This document shows positions 35,914 through 44,814 of a stretch of 64,000 bases of DNA, in pieces. The number at the start of each line of letters is the position of its first letter. Positions within the stretch are counted from its first letter, which is position 1. The notes beneath the pieces were generated by a model. That model saw only the letters and a list, made by a program, of their open reading frames with translations. It had not been told where the DNA came from and searched no databases. Both the position numbers and the translations under genes were made by a program. The DNA is from an uncultured Bacteriovoracaceae bacterium (GTDB lineage Bacteria; Bdellovibrionota; Bacteriovoracia; Bacteriovoracales; Bacteriovoracaceae), in assembly GCA_937931205.1 (NCBI GenBank), contig CALHBF010000010.1:18962-82961 (forward strand), read 5' to 3'.

Positions 35914-36075
35914 GAGTTGCAGCCTAGGTCTTTATAAAATGAGAAAAGGGAAAGTGTAAGTGACGTTTCGGACGGGGGTTCTATGGGAAAGATCTCCTGT
36001 TAGTTAAAGACTAATTATAGCATAAAACTTTAAAAGAAAAAGCAGATCAATAAAATTCACTTAATTCCAGTGATT

Positions 36076-36528
36076 TTAATGAGATAATGGTTTTCCCTTA
36101 AAGTCATGATCTGAATAAACAATCCTGTCGTTCATTTCGTGATCAAAGTCTCTAATTTCATTCATATTAGTGATGCTTCGAAAGTTAGTCTGGCACTTAT
36201 AACAAATAGCAACCATCGCTAATCTTCTAAATAAAAACACATCGAGTAAGTAAAGGACAACCAGAGAAATTCCGTACGTCCAAATAGATAAAATAGCGGC
36301 AATCACAAAAAGAGTAACACCAATTTTGCGATTAAAGTCTTTCTGCTTATAAAAATCCTGACGACTACAAACAGGACACTCTTCTAAACGACCTTCCACA
36401 TGAGCTGGAGTAAATTTCACCGGCGTCACATGCTGACAAACTTCACACTGAGCTTTTGAAGCATCAAGAGTAGGATTAATATCCACGCTTGAACCGCATT
36501 CTTTACAAGTAATTTGAATATCCATCAT
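36076..36528 (-). CDS. Zinc-ribbon membrane protein of unknown function
   Basis: 150 residues. Two CxxC pairs (CKEC at 9-12, CEVC at 33-36) form an N-terminal zinc ribbon. CPVC near 56 and CYKC near 115 form a second, split by two hydrophobic segments (about residues 70-105). This suggests a membrane hairpin with cytoplasmic ribbons on both sides. No known family is recognised. It overlaps the upstream gene by 4 bases (ATGA) and is the last gene of a five-gene coupled operon. A weak hairpin follows the stop. Confidence 0.7.
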   Translation of the reverse strand: MMDIQITCKECGSSVDINPTLDASKAQCEVCQHVTPVKFTPAHVEGRLEECPVCSRQDFYKQKDFNRKIGVTLFVIAAILSIWTYGISLVVLYLLDVFLFRRLAMVAICYKCQTNFRSITNMNEIRDFDHEMNDRIVYSDHDFKGKPLSH

Positions 36529-37301
36529 AGAGCAAGTCCGTGTTTGGCCATTAAATAGATTGAAATAAGTTCACCCACAATAACAAAAAACTCTACGATG
36601 TAAAGAACGCCAGTTGCACTCTGATTGGACTTTAATCGACATAGTCTGTAAGTGAAAAAACTTAAAATAATCGGAGCAGCATATCCCCAAAGATATCTCA
36701 TGGAAATGAATAGCCAGTTATACATATAACCGTCTCCATAAGTTGTTCCTTCAACGAGATAAGGAGCAGCTGGGCCAAAAAGAATGGTGAGGGAAAAGAA
36801 AAGCTTTATGAAAATAAAAACCCAAAAAATCCACAAACAGTAGATCAGAGGTTCAAAAGTGAGCTTCGGAACAACTAGATAATAGTGCCCAAGGATCATA
36901 GCAAAGTTGGAGATCCCGATCAGTCCCATGGTGATGAAAAAGAACTGTAACCAAAGAGGATTGAAAGCAAAAACATAAAAACTTAATATGGAAAAAGTCA
37001 CAACTTGCAGGATATATAAGGCCCACATAAAAATGGTCTTATCATCACGGTGAAGAAAATAAGTTAAAATATTACTGACAATTAAAAAAGCATAACAGCC
37101 ATACTCTACTGGACTTAAGCCCGGCTCCATAAAGAAATCCAGACCGAGGCTGAGCATCAATGTCACCAGAACAATGGAAGTTCCTAGTTTATAAAATCCC
37201 ACACCCGTAAGTTTGGTATCAACTACTGGAGAAAGAACTTGGGTGCCAAAAGAGAGCCCAAAGAGGAAGGTAAAGATAACAATTTGAGTAATACTATTCA
37301 T
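36525..37301 (-). CDS. Multi-spanning membrane protein of unknown function
   Basis: 258 residues from ATG 37301, which lies 8 bases before the end of the Nudix gene. About seven or eight transmembrane helices. Segments that look conserved are ILGHYYLVVPKL (mid-protein), MRYLWGYAAP, and NQSATGVLYI followed by GEL in the last helix. Similar strings occur, to my recollection, in an uncharacterised bacterial membrane-protein family. The GHYYLV histidine could bind heme or metal, but this is conjecture. It sits between a Nudix gene and a zinc-ribbon gene in a fully overlapping operon. Confidence 0.65.
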   Translation of the reverse strand: MNSITQIVIFTFLFGLSFGTQVLSPVVDTKLTGVGFYKLGTSIVLVTLMLSLGLDFFMEPGLSPVEYGCYAFLIVSNILTYFLHRDDKTIFMWALYILQVVTFSILSFYVFAFNPLWLQFFFITMGLIGISNFAMILGHYYLVVPKLTFEPLIYCLWIFWVFIFIKLFFSLTILFGPAAPYLVEGTTYGDGYMYNWLFISMRYLWGYAAPIILSFFTYRLCRLKSNQSATGVLYIVEFFVIVGELISIYLMAKHGLAL

Positions 37302-37716
37302 GTGGCCCACTATATAAGGACTTAAAGAGATCATCAATAATCTGATGATTTGGAGGCGGAATTTTTCCTCTAAAAGGCTCGCTCAGACGATCTTGAGTAA
37401 TGGTCAACCACTCTCCCTTCCCTTCTAATTCGCTGTATTTAGGAAAAAGAAAAATATAAAGAATGATTTTCTTCTCACCAAAATCTAAGGTGTAATCTCC
37501 GAAAAAATGATGATCGGAGGCTTTTACATCAATGCCCACTTCTTCCGAAACTTCGCGAATACAAGCGTCCAGTGGTGTTTCCCCAGCTTCAATTCCACCA
37601 CCTGGAAATTCTGACAATCCATGAAAAGGGCCATCATCGGTTCTGGTCTGAACCCAAACTTTTAAATGATCACTGATCTCATGAAAAATACAAAGAGAGA
37701 CAGGAATAATTCTCAC
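37294..37716 (-). CDS. Nudix hydrolase (MutT-like)
   Basis: 140 residues. A complete Nudix box G-x5-E-x7-RE-x2-EE-x-G is present as GGIEAGETPLDACIREVSEE followed by VG. It hydrolyses a nucleoside diphosphate linked to another moiety, in the MutT/8-oxo-dGTP size class; the substrate is not predictable. The start is GTG and overlaps the preceding stop (GTGA), so translation is coupled within the operon. A second Nudix gene in this window (42331-42924) belongs to a different subfamily. Confidence 0.85.
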   Translation of the reverse strand: MRIIPVSLCIFHEISDHLKVWVQTRTDDGPFHGLSEFPGGGIEAGETPLDACIREVSEEVGIDVKASDHHFFGDYTLDFGEKKIILYIFLFPKYSELEGKGEWLTITQDRLSEPFRGKIPPPNHQIIDDLFKSLYSGPHE

Positions 37717-38111
37717 GCTGAAACCTTCTTTTGAATCACCCAGTGAATGGCCTCAAGAAGAGCACTTCCTACAAAAGGGGCCCACCAAAAAGCGAAGCTA
37801 TTCAGAAAATAACCTACTAAAAGCCAGAAAAATCCGGCAGGAAACAGTCGAGCAATCCACAGGTATTGAGGGTGAGCTTTCAGCGGTTTTTCGAAGATAT
37901 CTTTAAGAATGAATACAAATTTTAGAGTTGAAAAGCGATAGCGTTTATTCGTTTTCACTTTCTCTACTTCAAACAACAGTGTCCAGTTCCAAATAAAACC
38001 AAGTGCAACAAGTGAAGCCGCTGAAAGAGAAATAAACGACAAAACTAAAATCACAAGAATTAAAAAAGTGAGTTCAAGTAATCGAGGGTTCTTTGAACTC
38101 AAGCTATTCAC
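37713..38111 (-). CDS. Small membrane protein of unknown function
   Basis: 132 residues with three likely transmembrane helices: residues about 13-50, then 82-100 and 104-125. The segment FKFVFILKDIFEKPLKAHPQYLWIARLFPAGFFWLLVG separates the first helices from the last two. It starts with GTG overlapping the SDR stop (GTGA). Family not recognised. Its place in the operon between an SDR and a Nudix hydrolase does not identify a pathway. Confidence 0.65.
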   Translation of the reverse strand: MNSLSSKNPRLLELTFLILVILVLSFISLSAASLVALGFIWNWTLLFEVEKVKTNKRYRFSTLKFVFILKDIFEKPLKAHPQYLWIARLFPAGFFWLLVGYFLNSFAFWWAPFVGSALLEAIHWVIQKKVSA

Positions 38112-38788
38112 TCTAGGAATCCATCTTTATTTAGGAAAGTGATTTCAGGAAACTGAATACGCCTTGGAGAATTTAAGACAAAGTTAAACACGCTCATAAA
38201 CTCATCAATAGAGAGCATCTTATCACGCGCAAAAGTCATCCCCATCTTATCCCACAGCGGAGTATCAATCGCACCAGGGCAGAGATTAGTGAAACGAACC
38301 TGATGGTTCTTCCACTCTTTCTTCAAGCTCTCAATCAGTCCTCGTTGCCCAAACTTAGAAGCACTATAACCGCTAACATTCGGATAACCATAATGAGCTG
38401 CTGCTGATAGAACTGAAATAATGTGCGTCTCAGTAGGAACAATAAAAGGGGCCAGATACTTAAACATCAAAAAAGGACCAACTGTATTAGTGGCCAGATG
38501 CTCTTCAAAAACTGAAGTACTCATCTCAATCACAGGACTCATATGACAGATTCCTGCATTGTTAACAAAAAGATGAATGTCTTCGGTAAATTCACGAACT
38601 GTTTCGTAAAACTCCATGACAGATTCTTCGCTCGTAATATCGAGCTCTACATCGTAAAAATTGTCATGTTCAATGGAGGTTCCTGAACGGGATCCACCAA
38701 AAACGGTGAATCCCTGATCAAGTAATGATTGTGAAATTTCTAGGCCCAGGCCTGAAGAAGAACCTGTAACAATGGCCGTCTTTTCCAT
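38108..38788 (-). CDS. Short-chain dehydrogenase/reductase
   Basis: 226 residues, classical SDR fold. The nucleotide-binding TGSSSGLG is at 8-15, NNAG near residue 77, catalytic Ser in ISVLSAA, and YSASK as the Tyr-x3-Lys pair near residue 141. A PGAIDTPLW segment follows. The substrate is unknown. It begins one base after the rny stop, so it is the first gene of the five-gene group and is likely read from the rny transcript. Confidence 0.85.
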   Translation of the reverse strand: MEKTAIVTGSSSGLGLEISQSLLDQGFTVFGGSRSGTSIEHDNFYDVELDITSEESVMEFYETVREFTEDIHLFVNNAGICHMSPVIEMSTSVFEEHLATNTVGPFLMFKYLAPFIVPTETHIISVLSAAAHYGYPNVSGYSASKFGQRGLIESLKKEWKNHQVRFTNLCPGAIDTPLWDKMGMTFARDKMLSIDEFMSVFNFVLNSPRRIQFPEITFLNKDGFLE

Positions 38789-38789
38789 A

Positions 38790-40343
38790 TTACTTCGCGA
38801 TTCCTACTGCACGAGTTTCTCTGATTACTGAAACTTTAATTGTTCCAGGGTAAGACATCTCTTGCTCAATTTTACGAGCGATATCGCGAGAAAGCATAAT
38901 TGTTTGCTCATCAGATACTCTTTCATTCTCAACGAGAACACGAACTTCACGTCCTGCTGAGATCGCATATGAACGATGAACACCTTCAAAGCCATTAACG
39001 ATTTTTTCAATATCTGAAAGACGAGATACGTAAGACTCTTTAAGAGCTTTACGAGCACCAGGACGAGCACCAGAAAGAGCATCTCCAGCGGCCACAAGGT
39101 GAGCAAGAACTGATTCCGGTTTTTCATCATCGTGGTGAGCACGAATTGCGTGAACGATATCCGGAGACTCTCCGTATTTTTTAGCAAAGTCAGCACCGAT
39201 AACAGCGTGAGAACCTTCAGCTGAAGCATCAAGAACTTTACCGATATCATGCATAAGACCTGCACGACGAGCTTGCTTAACGTTAAGACCAAGTTCCGCC
39301 GCCATGTTACCTGCAAGGAATGCAGTCTCAAGAGCATGCTGATATTGGTTTTGTGTGTATGAAGTTCTCCAGTTAAGAGCACCGATTAGTTTAAGAATTT
39401 CAGGGTGGATACCGTGAACACCGATTTCCATCTGAGCTTTTTCACCAAGTTCACGAAGGCGAGATTCAAACTCTTGCTTGCACTTCTCGTAGAACTCTTC
39501 AATTTTCGCTGGGTGAATACGACCGTCGGCAATAAGACGCTCGATAGTCATACGAGAGATTTCTTTACGAACAACGTTGAATGAAGAAATAGTTACGATC
39601 CCCGGAGTATCATCAATAATAAGATCCACTCCACAGATTTGCTCAAACGCTCTGATGTTACGGCCTTCACGACCAATCAGACGTCCTTTAACCGCATCAT
39701 CAGCAATTTCAACAGATGAGATTGTTTGCTCAGCAACGTACTCTCCTGCAAAACGCTGAATAGCAATTCCTACAATTCTTTTTGCTCTTTTTTCAGATTC
39801 TTCATTGGCCTCTTCTTCAATGCGCTTGACTTTTTTAGCAGCATCAAGACGAGCTTCTTCTTCTACTTGCTCAACAAGCTCAAGCTTTGCCTGCTCTTTA
39901 GTAAGACCAGCAACCTGAGTTAACTTGTGAGAAAGTTCTTCACCAACTTCTACGTTCTTTTTAATTTCAACATCAAGCTTTTGAACACGTGTATCGATCT
40001 CAACTTCTTTCGCTTTGATCTTCTCTTGTTCTTTCTGAAGCTGTTCTGTTTTTTGCTCAAGAGAAACTTCTTTTTTAGTTAGTCCTCTTTCAAAATCAGT
40101 CAGGTGCTTCTTCTTCTTTTCCATTTCAGCTTCAAGAAGATTGCGCTCTTCACGAACGATCTGTTTGCTGTCATTAAGAGCTTGTTTTCTTAAATTTTCG
40201 GCTTCATCTTTGGCCTTCTTAAGAATATCTTCGCTAGCATTAAGCTGATTTTTTTTATCGATTGAGCTCTTGATCGTAAAAGCAACGAATGCCAGAACGG
40301 CACCGATTAGCGCTCCTACAAGAATCATCACAACTGGACTCAT
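38790..40343 (-). CDS. rny: Ribonuclease Y
   Basis: 517 residues. N-terminal transmembrane anchor (about 3-23), a long coiled coil (about 30-200), a KH RNA-binding domain (about 205-270, with GRLIGREGRNIRAFE) and an HD phosphohydrolase domain with GLMHDIGK near residue 363. Membrane-bound endonuclease that starts mRNA decay. Full family length with all motifs. AAGGGGA precedes the ATG. Part of the ftsY-zapA-fau-rny transcript. Confidence 0.96.
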   Translation of the reverse strand: MSPVVMILVGALIGAVLAFVAFTIKSSIDKKNQLNASEDILKKAKDEAENLRKQALNDSKQIVREERNLLEAEMEKKKKHLTDFERGLTKKEVSLEQKTEQLQKEQEKIKAKEVEIDTRVQKLDVEIKKNVEVGEELSHKLTQVAGLTKEQAKLELVEQVEEEARLDAAKKVKRIEEEANEESEKRAKRIVGIAIQRFAGEYVAEQTISSVEIADDAVKGRLIGREGRNIRAFEQICGVDLIIDDTPGIVTISSFNVVRKEISRMTIERLIADGRIHPAKIEEFYEKCKQEFESRLRELGEKAQMEIGVHGIHPEILKLIGALNWRTSYTQNQYQHALETAFLAGNMAAELGLNVKQARRAGLMHDIGKVLDASAEGSHAVIGADFAKKYGESPDIVHAIRAHHDDEKPESVLAHLVAAGDALSGARPGARKALKESYVSRLSDIEKIVNGFEGVHRSYAISAGREVRVLVENERVSDEQTIMLSRDIARKIEQEMSYPGTIKVSVIRETRAVGIAK

Positions 40344-40352
40344 AGATTCCCC

Positions 40353-40898
40353 TTATATTCTCTTTTGCTGGCGAACATCCCAACAAAAGCTTTCTGTTAT
40401 TATAAAATCCATCAAAGCATCGTGCTCTTTGACAGGAATATTCTCACAAATTAAACCCGAGTATGTCAGCGCAATTCTGAAGGGAATATTATGGGCCAGA
40501 TAACGGTCATAGTATCCTCCCCCTCTTCCCAGTCTCTCGCCCTTCAAACCGAAGGCAAGTCCCGGAATCAATAACCACGCTGGGGTCACTACTTTTTCAA
40601 AGTCTGATAACCACGCCTTCCCTTGAGGATTTGCGCTCAGACCGAAACACATTGAGTCATCAGTTTTCACCGGATAACTTAATGTGAGAGAAAAATGATT
40701 CTTAAGCTCATGGAAATCGGCCAAGACTTCATTCTTCATAGGCAGATAAGCTCCACCAATACTGACCGTGAGTTGAGGATTTTGCTGAAAAAAATGATGC
40801 AACTGCTTCGTTAGACCTTGTTTGATATCTTCCAAAGCAACAGGAGAAAGGCCATTCAGAATTTCAAGGGATCTTGCTCTTAAGATCTCTTTATCCAT
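40353..40898 (-). CDS. fau: 5-formyltetrahydrofolate cyclo-ligase
   Basis: 181 residues. Converts 5-formyltetrahydrofolate to methenyl-tetrahydrofolate using ATP. The C-terminal RLGRGGGYYDRYLA is the family's substrate/ATP signature, preceded by LLIPGLAFGLKG. It follows zapA by 5 bases, preserving the zapA-fau neighbourhood seen in many proteobacteria. The 6S RNA that often lies between them elsewhere is absent here, since the spacing is too short. Confidence 0.92.
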   Translation of the reverse strand: MDKEILRARSLEILNGLSPVALEDIKQGLTKQLHHFFQQNPQLTVSIGGAYLPMKNEVLADFHELKNHFSLTLSYPVKTDDSMCFGLSANPQGKAWLSDFEKVVTPAWLLIPGLAFGLKGERLGRGGGYYDRYLAHNIPFRIALTYSGLICENIPVKEHDALMDFIITESFCWDVRQQKRI

Positions 40899-40903
40899 TC
40901 TGC

Positions 40904-41191
40904 TTACTTCGCTTCAATTAGTTCAAGAGCTTTTTGTAAAGACTCCTCAAGCATGAGGATGTTCTTCTTATACTCTAGTTCTAGATGTTTGTTCTCTGTT
41001 GCGATTTTAAGAGCAACGAGAATAGCGACATCGGTATCTTTAAGCGTCGGTCTGGCAGATTTTAGTTTAATCACTTCTGAGTTCACTAAATCAACCACTG
41101 ACCTGGCAATATGACTGTCTTCCTGATCAGGCTGCACTTTTACGCGACAACCTAACACATTAAATTCAACTTCCTGACTCATTTGGGTCAT
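40904..41191 (-). CDS. zapA: Cell division protein ZapA
   Basis: 95 residues. Binds and bundles FtsZ at the division site. The N-terminal beta part (VEFNVLGCRVKVQPD) is followed by an alpha helix and a long C-terminal coiled coil ending LEESLQKALELIEA, which mediates tetramer formation. Its position directly before fau supports the call. No strong ribosome binding site; MTQ at 41191 or MSQ at 41182 could be the start. Confidence 0.88.
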   Translation of the reverse strand: MTQMSQEVEFNVLGCRVKVQPDQEDSHIARSVVDLVNSEVIKLKSARPTLKDTDVAILVALKIATENKHLELEYKKNILMLEESLQKALELIEAK

Positions 41192-41227
41192 AAAATAAAT
41201 TAGGGTACAACCAGATAAAAGTCTAGG

Positions 41228-42331
41228 TTAAAACCCGTTTAATCCTACTAATGTTTTCAAATAGAGGTCTTTATCAAAGTGGTGAAGATCCTCTACTCCC
41301 TCTCCAACACCGATGTATGTGATAGGCACTTTAAGTTCATCAACAATGGCCACTGCACTTCCTGCTTTGGCCGAACCATCACACTTAGTAAAAATAATAC
41401 CAGATAATTGAAGAGCTTTGTTAAATTCTTGTGCTTGTTTAAGAGCATTTTGACCAGTAATCGCATCTAGTACTAAAAGTACTTGATGAGGAGCCTCAGA
41501 ATTGATCTTGCTCATTACTCTTTTGGTCTTAGAAAGTTCATCCATCAAGTTCTGATTGGTATGCAATCTTCCTGCTGTATCGATCAGGCAGTAATCGTAA
41601 TTTTCTGCAAAGGCCTTGGCGACAGTATCAAATGCCACCCCAGAAGGATCAGCTCCGTCCTTAGCTCGAACCATATCGACACCAGCACGCTCACACCACA
41701 CCTGCAACTGATCAACAGCAGCGGCACGGAAAGTATCACAAGCACCAACAAGAACCTTAGCACCTTGAGCTTTAAGCTTAGTAGCTAGCTTGCCAATGGT
41801 CGTCGTTTTACCGGCACCATTCACACCAACAATCATGAACACTTTAGTTGAACCATTGCCTTTAAAAGCAAAAAGGTCTTCGTTCACATTGGCCTGAATC
41901 GGGGCCATCTTATCATTTAAAAAATTGAAAACTATTTCTTGAATCTCTTCAGGATTTTTCCCTTTACCCTCGTTCTCAAGTTTCTCCAAGAGAGATTGAA
42001 CATAGCTAGTCGGAATATCCGCAGAATAAAGAACCTCTTCGATTGAATCAAGATCGGCCTTCTCACCAGCAAAAAGTCCGCCGATTTTACCCCAGATATC
42101 CTGACGTGATTTGGCCAATCCCTGACTTAAACGGTGGGCCCAGCTAACACCTTCAATTTCTTTTTTAGGAGCAGCCGTTACAGTAGGAGCTGCCACCTTA
42201 CTCTCTTCAACATCACTCTCGCGAGGTGCACTGTCTTTTTTTGAACGCAGAAGAAGGTAGGTAATAACCCCGCCAACTGAAGCAAGACCGGCAATAACCA
42301 GCTCGAGATTATTTTGAATAAAAAGTTCCAT
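41228..42331 (-). CDS. ftsY: Signal recognition particle receptor FtsY
   Basis: 367 residues. SRP-dependent targeting GTPase at the inner membrane. GVNGAGKTT (169-177) is the P-loop, DTFRAAAVDQL the G2 region, DTAGRLHTN the G3 region and TKCDGSAKAG the G4/G5 region. Unlike E. coli FtsY, which has a long acidic A domain, this one begins with a true transmembrane helix (about residues 9-28) and a short linker, so it is probably membrane-anchored. Its ATG overlaps the stop of the Nudix gene by one base. Confidence 0.96.
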   Translation of the reverse strand: MELFIQNNLELVIAGLASVGGVITYLLLRSKKDSAPRESDVEESKVAAPTVTAAPKKEIEGVSWAHRLSQGLAKSRQDIWGKIGGLFAGEKADLDSIEEVLYSADIPTSYVQSLLEKLENEGKGKNPEEIQEIVFNFLNDKMAPIQANVNEDLFAFKGNGSTKVFMIVGVNGAGKTTTIGKLATKLKAQGAKVLVGACDTFRAAAVDQLQVWCERAGVDMVRAKDGADPSGVAFDTVAKAFAENYDYCLIDTAGRLHTNQNLMDELSKTKRVMSKINSEAPHQVLLVLDAITGQNALKQAQEFNKALQLSGIIFTKCDGSAKAGSAVAIVDELKVPITYIGVGEGVEDLHHFDKDLYLKTLVGLNGF

Positions 42332-42924
42332 TATTGATCCTTATTATTGATTCTTTGAACCATCTCCCAAACCATCCAAGCAGTAGCTCCCCATAACATA
42401 TAGGACTCATGCTGACTAAACTTGGTTTGAAGCCATGGTGTTCTCAAAGTATGGAATAATACAGGATGAGGAGTTAGTCCACGGGTTAATCCCATACTCC
42501 AACTATCCTCTTCTAGAAGCTGCTTCCAAGGGTAAGTAAAGAGGTCGCTCCACTCCCCATTGCTCACGGCATCATTAAAGACTTTTTTAGGGTCCCCTGC
42601 GTAATAACAAACAATTGGCAGAATGGCCTTACCAAAGCTGGTTCGTACCAGTGGTAAGCACCCTAAATATTCGATCTCAGATATTGGTAAACCGGTCTCT
42701 TCCGTAAACTCACGGCCGGCCACTTCTAAAGGAGTTTCTCCTACTTTTTTGTGTCCTCCAAAAAAACCAACTTGGCCTTTGTGTGTAGGCATATCCAAGG
42801 ATCGCATGATAAAGAAGACTTCCTGATCGGTACATAAAAAGACTACCGCTCCTGACCAGTCGGCTTCATCAAGTTCGGGACTGGAGTTAACGACATTTTT
42901 TAAGAGATTTTTATCTATGCGCAT
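42331..42924 (-). CDS. Nudix hydrolase, CoA pyrophosphatase type
   Basis: 197 residues. A complete Nudix box (GHKKVGETPLEVAGREFTEE followed by TG) is preceded by a strand carrying VVFLCTDQEVFFIMRS. The size and the conserved continuation LPISEIEYLGCLPLVRTSFG resemble CoA diphosphatases that cleave coenzyme A. It is the first gene of the ftsY-zapA-fau-rny transcript. Its ATG is inside the 8-bp palindrome ATGCGCAT, in which the divergent epmA gene also starts. No in-frame alternative start is nearby. Confidence 0.85.
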   Translation of the reverse strand: MRIDKNLLKNVVNSSPELDEADWSGAVVFLCTDQEVFFIMRSLDMPTHKGQVGFFGGHKKVGETPLEVAGREFTEETGLPISEIEYLGCLPLVRTSFGKAILPIVCYYAGDPKKVFNDAVSNGEWSDLFTYPWKQLLEEDSWSMGLTRGLTPHPVLFHTLRTPWLQTKFSQHESYMLWGATAWMVWEMVQRINNKDQ

Positions 42925-43879
42925 ACGATATCAATTTGAGCTTGTGGGGTTAATCAGAAATTTTTTTAACCAAAATGGTTTCTTAGATGTTATCACGCCT
43001 CCCGCTGTTGAAAACCCCGGAATGGAAGTTCATATTCATCCATTTCAATTAACAAGTGTTATCAAGAACCAAAAAGACGCACGATATCTCCATACTTCTC
43101 CTGAATTCTGTATGAAAGAACTTCTCTCACTTTCTGAGGAAGGTCTGAATGATATTTTTACCATCACCTATTGTTTTCGTGATGAGCCGAATTCCCCCAT
43201 TCATCGTTCTCAGTTTTTAATGCTTGAGTGGTATCGCAAGAATGCCCACTACACGAAAATCATGGATGACACTCAAAACCTTATTGAGTTTTGTCTCGAA
43301 GAAGGCAAGCTTCGTGGTTTACCGGTGCGCCCTCATATGCAAAAAGTTTCAATGGTCAAAAAAACCATGCAGGAACTTTTTAAAGAATTTTTACAAATTG
43401 ATATTCTCAATTTTCTTGATGTTCCTTCCATCAAGGAACTCTTAAAAAGTTTTCCTGATGTTCCAGTGCCGATCAGTGAGCTTGAATGGGATGATTACTT
43501 CTTTCTTCTCTACTTAAACAAAATCGAACCAGAACTTATTAAATATCCACTACTGATGATTTATGAGTTTCCAGCTCCTCTCAAAGCACTTTCTACTCTT
43601 AAAAAAGAAGACTCGAGAGTGTGTGAGCGTTTTGAAGTCTACATTAATGGCGTCGAACTTTGTAATGCCTTCAATGAACTAACAGATGTACAGGAGCAGA
43701 TTGAGCGCTTTAATGAGCAAAAACTTCTGAAGAAAAAACTTTATGGATATGAGTTAGCAGAGCCAAAGATTTTTTATGAGAGTCTGAAGCGAGGTCTGCC
43801 ACCAAGTGCAGGGATTGCACTTGGTGTAGAACGATTACTTTGTAGTTTATTTGATATTGAGAATCCGTTTTATTCTTGA
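42917..43879 (+). CDS. epmA: Elongation factor P lysyl-ligase-like class II synthetase
   Basis: 320 residues, catalytic core of a lysyl-tRNA synthetase without the anticodon-binding domain. Motif 2 is FRDEPNSPIHRSQFLMLEWY near residue 90 and motif 3 is GIALGVERLLCSL near residue 295. This is the EpmA (GenX/PoxA) form that attaches beta-lysine to EF-P. The EpmB aminomutase and efp are not in this window. The ATG lies within ATGCGCAT, shared with the divergent Nudix gene, so its promoter must lie inside that gene. The 3' end overlaps the next gene on the minus strand by 10 bases. Confidence 0.92.
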   Translation: MRIRYQFELVGLIRNFFNQNGFLDVITPPAVENPGMEVHIHPFQLTSVIKNQKDARYLHTSPEFCMKELLSLSEEGLNDIFTITYCFRDEPNSPIHRSQFLMLEWYRKNAHYTKIMDDTQNLIEFCLEEGKLRGLPVRPHMQKVSMVKKTMQELFKEFLQIDILNFLDVPSIKELLKSFPDVPVPISELEWDDYFFLLYLNKIEPELIKYPLLMIYEFPAPLKALSTLKKEDSRVCERFEVYINGVELCNAFNELTDVQEQIERFNEQKLLKKKLYGYELAEPKIFYESLKRGLPPSAGIALGVERLLCSLFDIENPFYS

Positions 43880-44688
43880 ACTTCTTGTAGATCATTCATG
43901 AGCTTATGCATCTTGATGATGAATTCAGACTTGATATGCTGAATGGGCATACTTTTGGCCCACTCATAATGGTAATCAATCGATTTTTGCGATCGAACTT
44001 CGTTATTAGCAAATGAAGCAGGATAAAGATAAGCAACATCACTTGAGAAAAAAGCATACCAGCGATAAAGATCATCCAAGTTTTTAGTTTGGTAGAACTC
44101 CATCACATCAATTCCCTTCTCGGTCAAAATTCTTTTAAGAGTATAATGATTAAGTTCTGCTAACTGCTCTTTACTCATGGCCTGATTTAAATATTTATTT
44201 GAATAATAAACAACAAAATCAAGGATCTTATTTGACGGAGAATTTTCAATACTCTCCAGAGTATTATAAACTTCATCAAGAACTAGTGACTGATAAATCC
44301 CTTCACGACTTCCACCTTGATCAAGAGCATTCATCCAAGTTGACAGTTCTTCATCACGCGCTTCTGTTCTGCGAGTTACTTCAAAAAGCTCCTGTAAGAA
44401 ATTAAAATTGAACTGACGAATTCTTTCTGTCGGAAGTTTATCAAAGGCCGTGGCTTCTTTTTTTAAAAGCTCATTGGTACTTGTTGTAAGTCTAAGCTGC
44501 TCAACCGATGGAATCTCCGGCATTTTTAGATCTGACGTTGGCGCAGAGTCTTGTCCAAAACCTAATAATCTCTCTGTCCACTTAGCACCGATCAGATTGG
44601 TAAGAACTCCTCTTACCTTATCCATCACACCAGCTTGCGCGGAGATACTCGTCATTAAACAGAGAACAATAATCAACTTTTTGGCCAC
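43870..44688 (-). CDS. Secreted helical protein of unknown function
   Basis: About 272 residues from GTG 44688, chosen because AAGGAG precedes it by 6 bases and the product begins directly with a signal peptide (AKKLIIVLCLMTSISAQAG). The mature protein is mostly helical, with charged segments and no cysteine pattern or catalytic motif. I do not recognise a family. It is probably periplasmic or secreted. The 3' end overlaps the convergent epmA by 10 bases. No operon partner on the same strand. Confidence 0.7.
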   Translation of the reverse strand: MAKKLIIVLCLMTSISAQAGVMDKVRGVLTNLIGAKWTERLLGFGQDSAPTSDLKMPEIPSVEQLRLTTSTNELLKKEATAFDKLPTERIRQFNFNFLQELFEVTRRTEARDEELSTWMNALDQGGSREGIYQSLVLDEVYNTLESIENSPSNKILDFVVYYSNKYLNQAMSKEQLAELNHYTLKRILTEKGIDVMEFYQTKNLDDLYRWYAFFSSDVAYLYPASFANNEVRSQKSIDYHYEWAKSMPIQHIKSEFIIKMHKLMNDLQEVQE

Positions 44689-44786
44689 ACACAACTCCTT
44701 GATACCTTGAGTGTAAACCAATTCGGACGGAGTTCAAGACCCCGTGGGGAGAAACTTCTACCTACTCCATAAGAAGGTCTGTTATT

Positions 44787-44795
44787 TGCTATAAT
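44787..44795 (+). promoter_or_regulatory. Extended -10 promoter of the coiled-coil protein gene
   Basis: TGCTATAAT, a perfect extended -10 with the hexamer at 44790-44795. The predicted start is near 44802, 13 bases before the ATG. Confidence 0.65.
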
Positions 44796-44814
44796 AGAGG
44801 AAGGAGTAAGGTGC

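Noticed and set aside
40898..40904. Possible 6S RNA between zapA and fau
   Set aside because: In many proteobacteria 6S RNA lies beside these genes, but only 5 bases separate them here.
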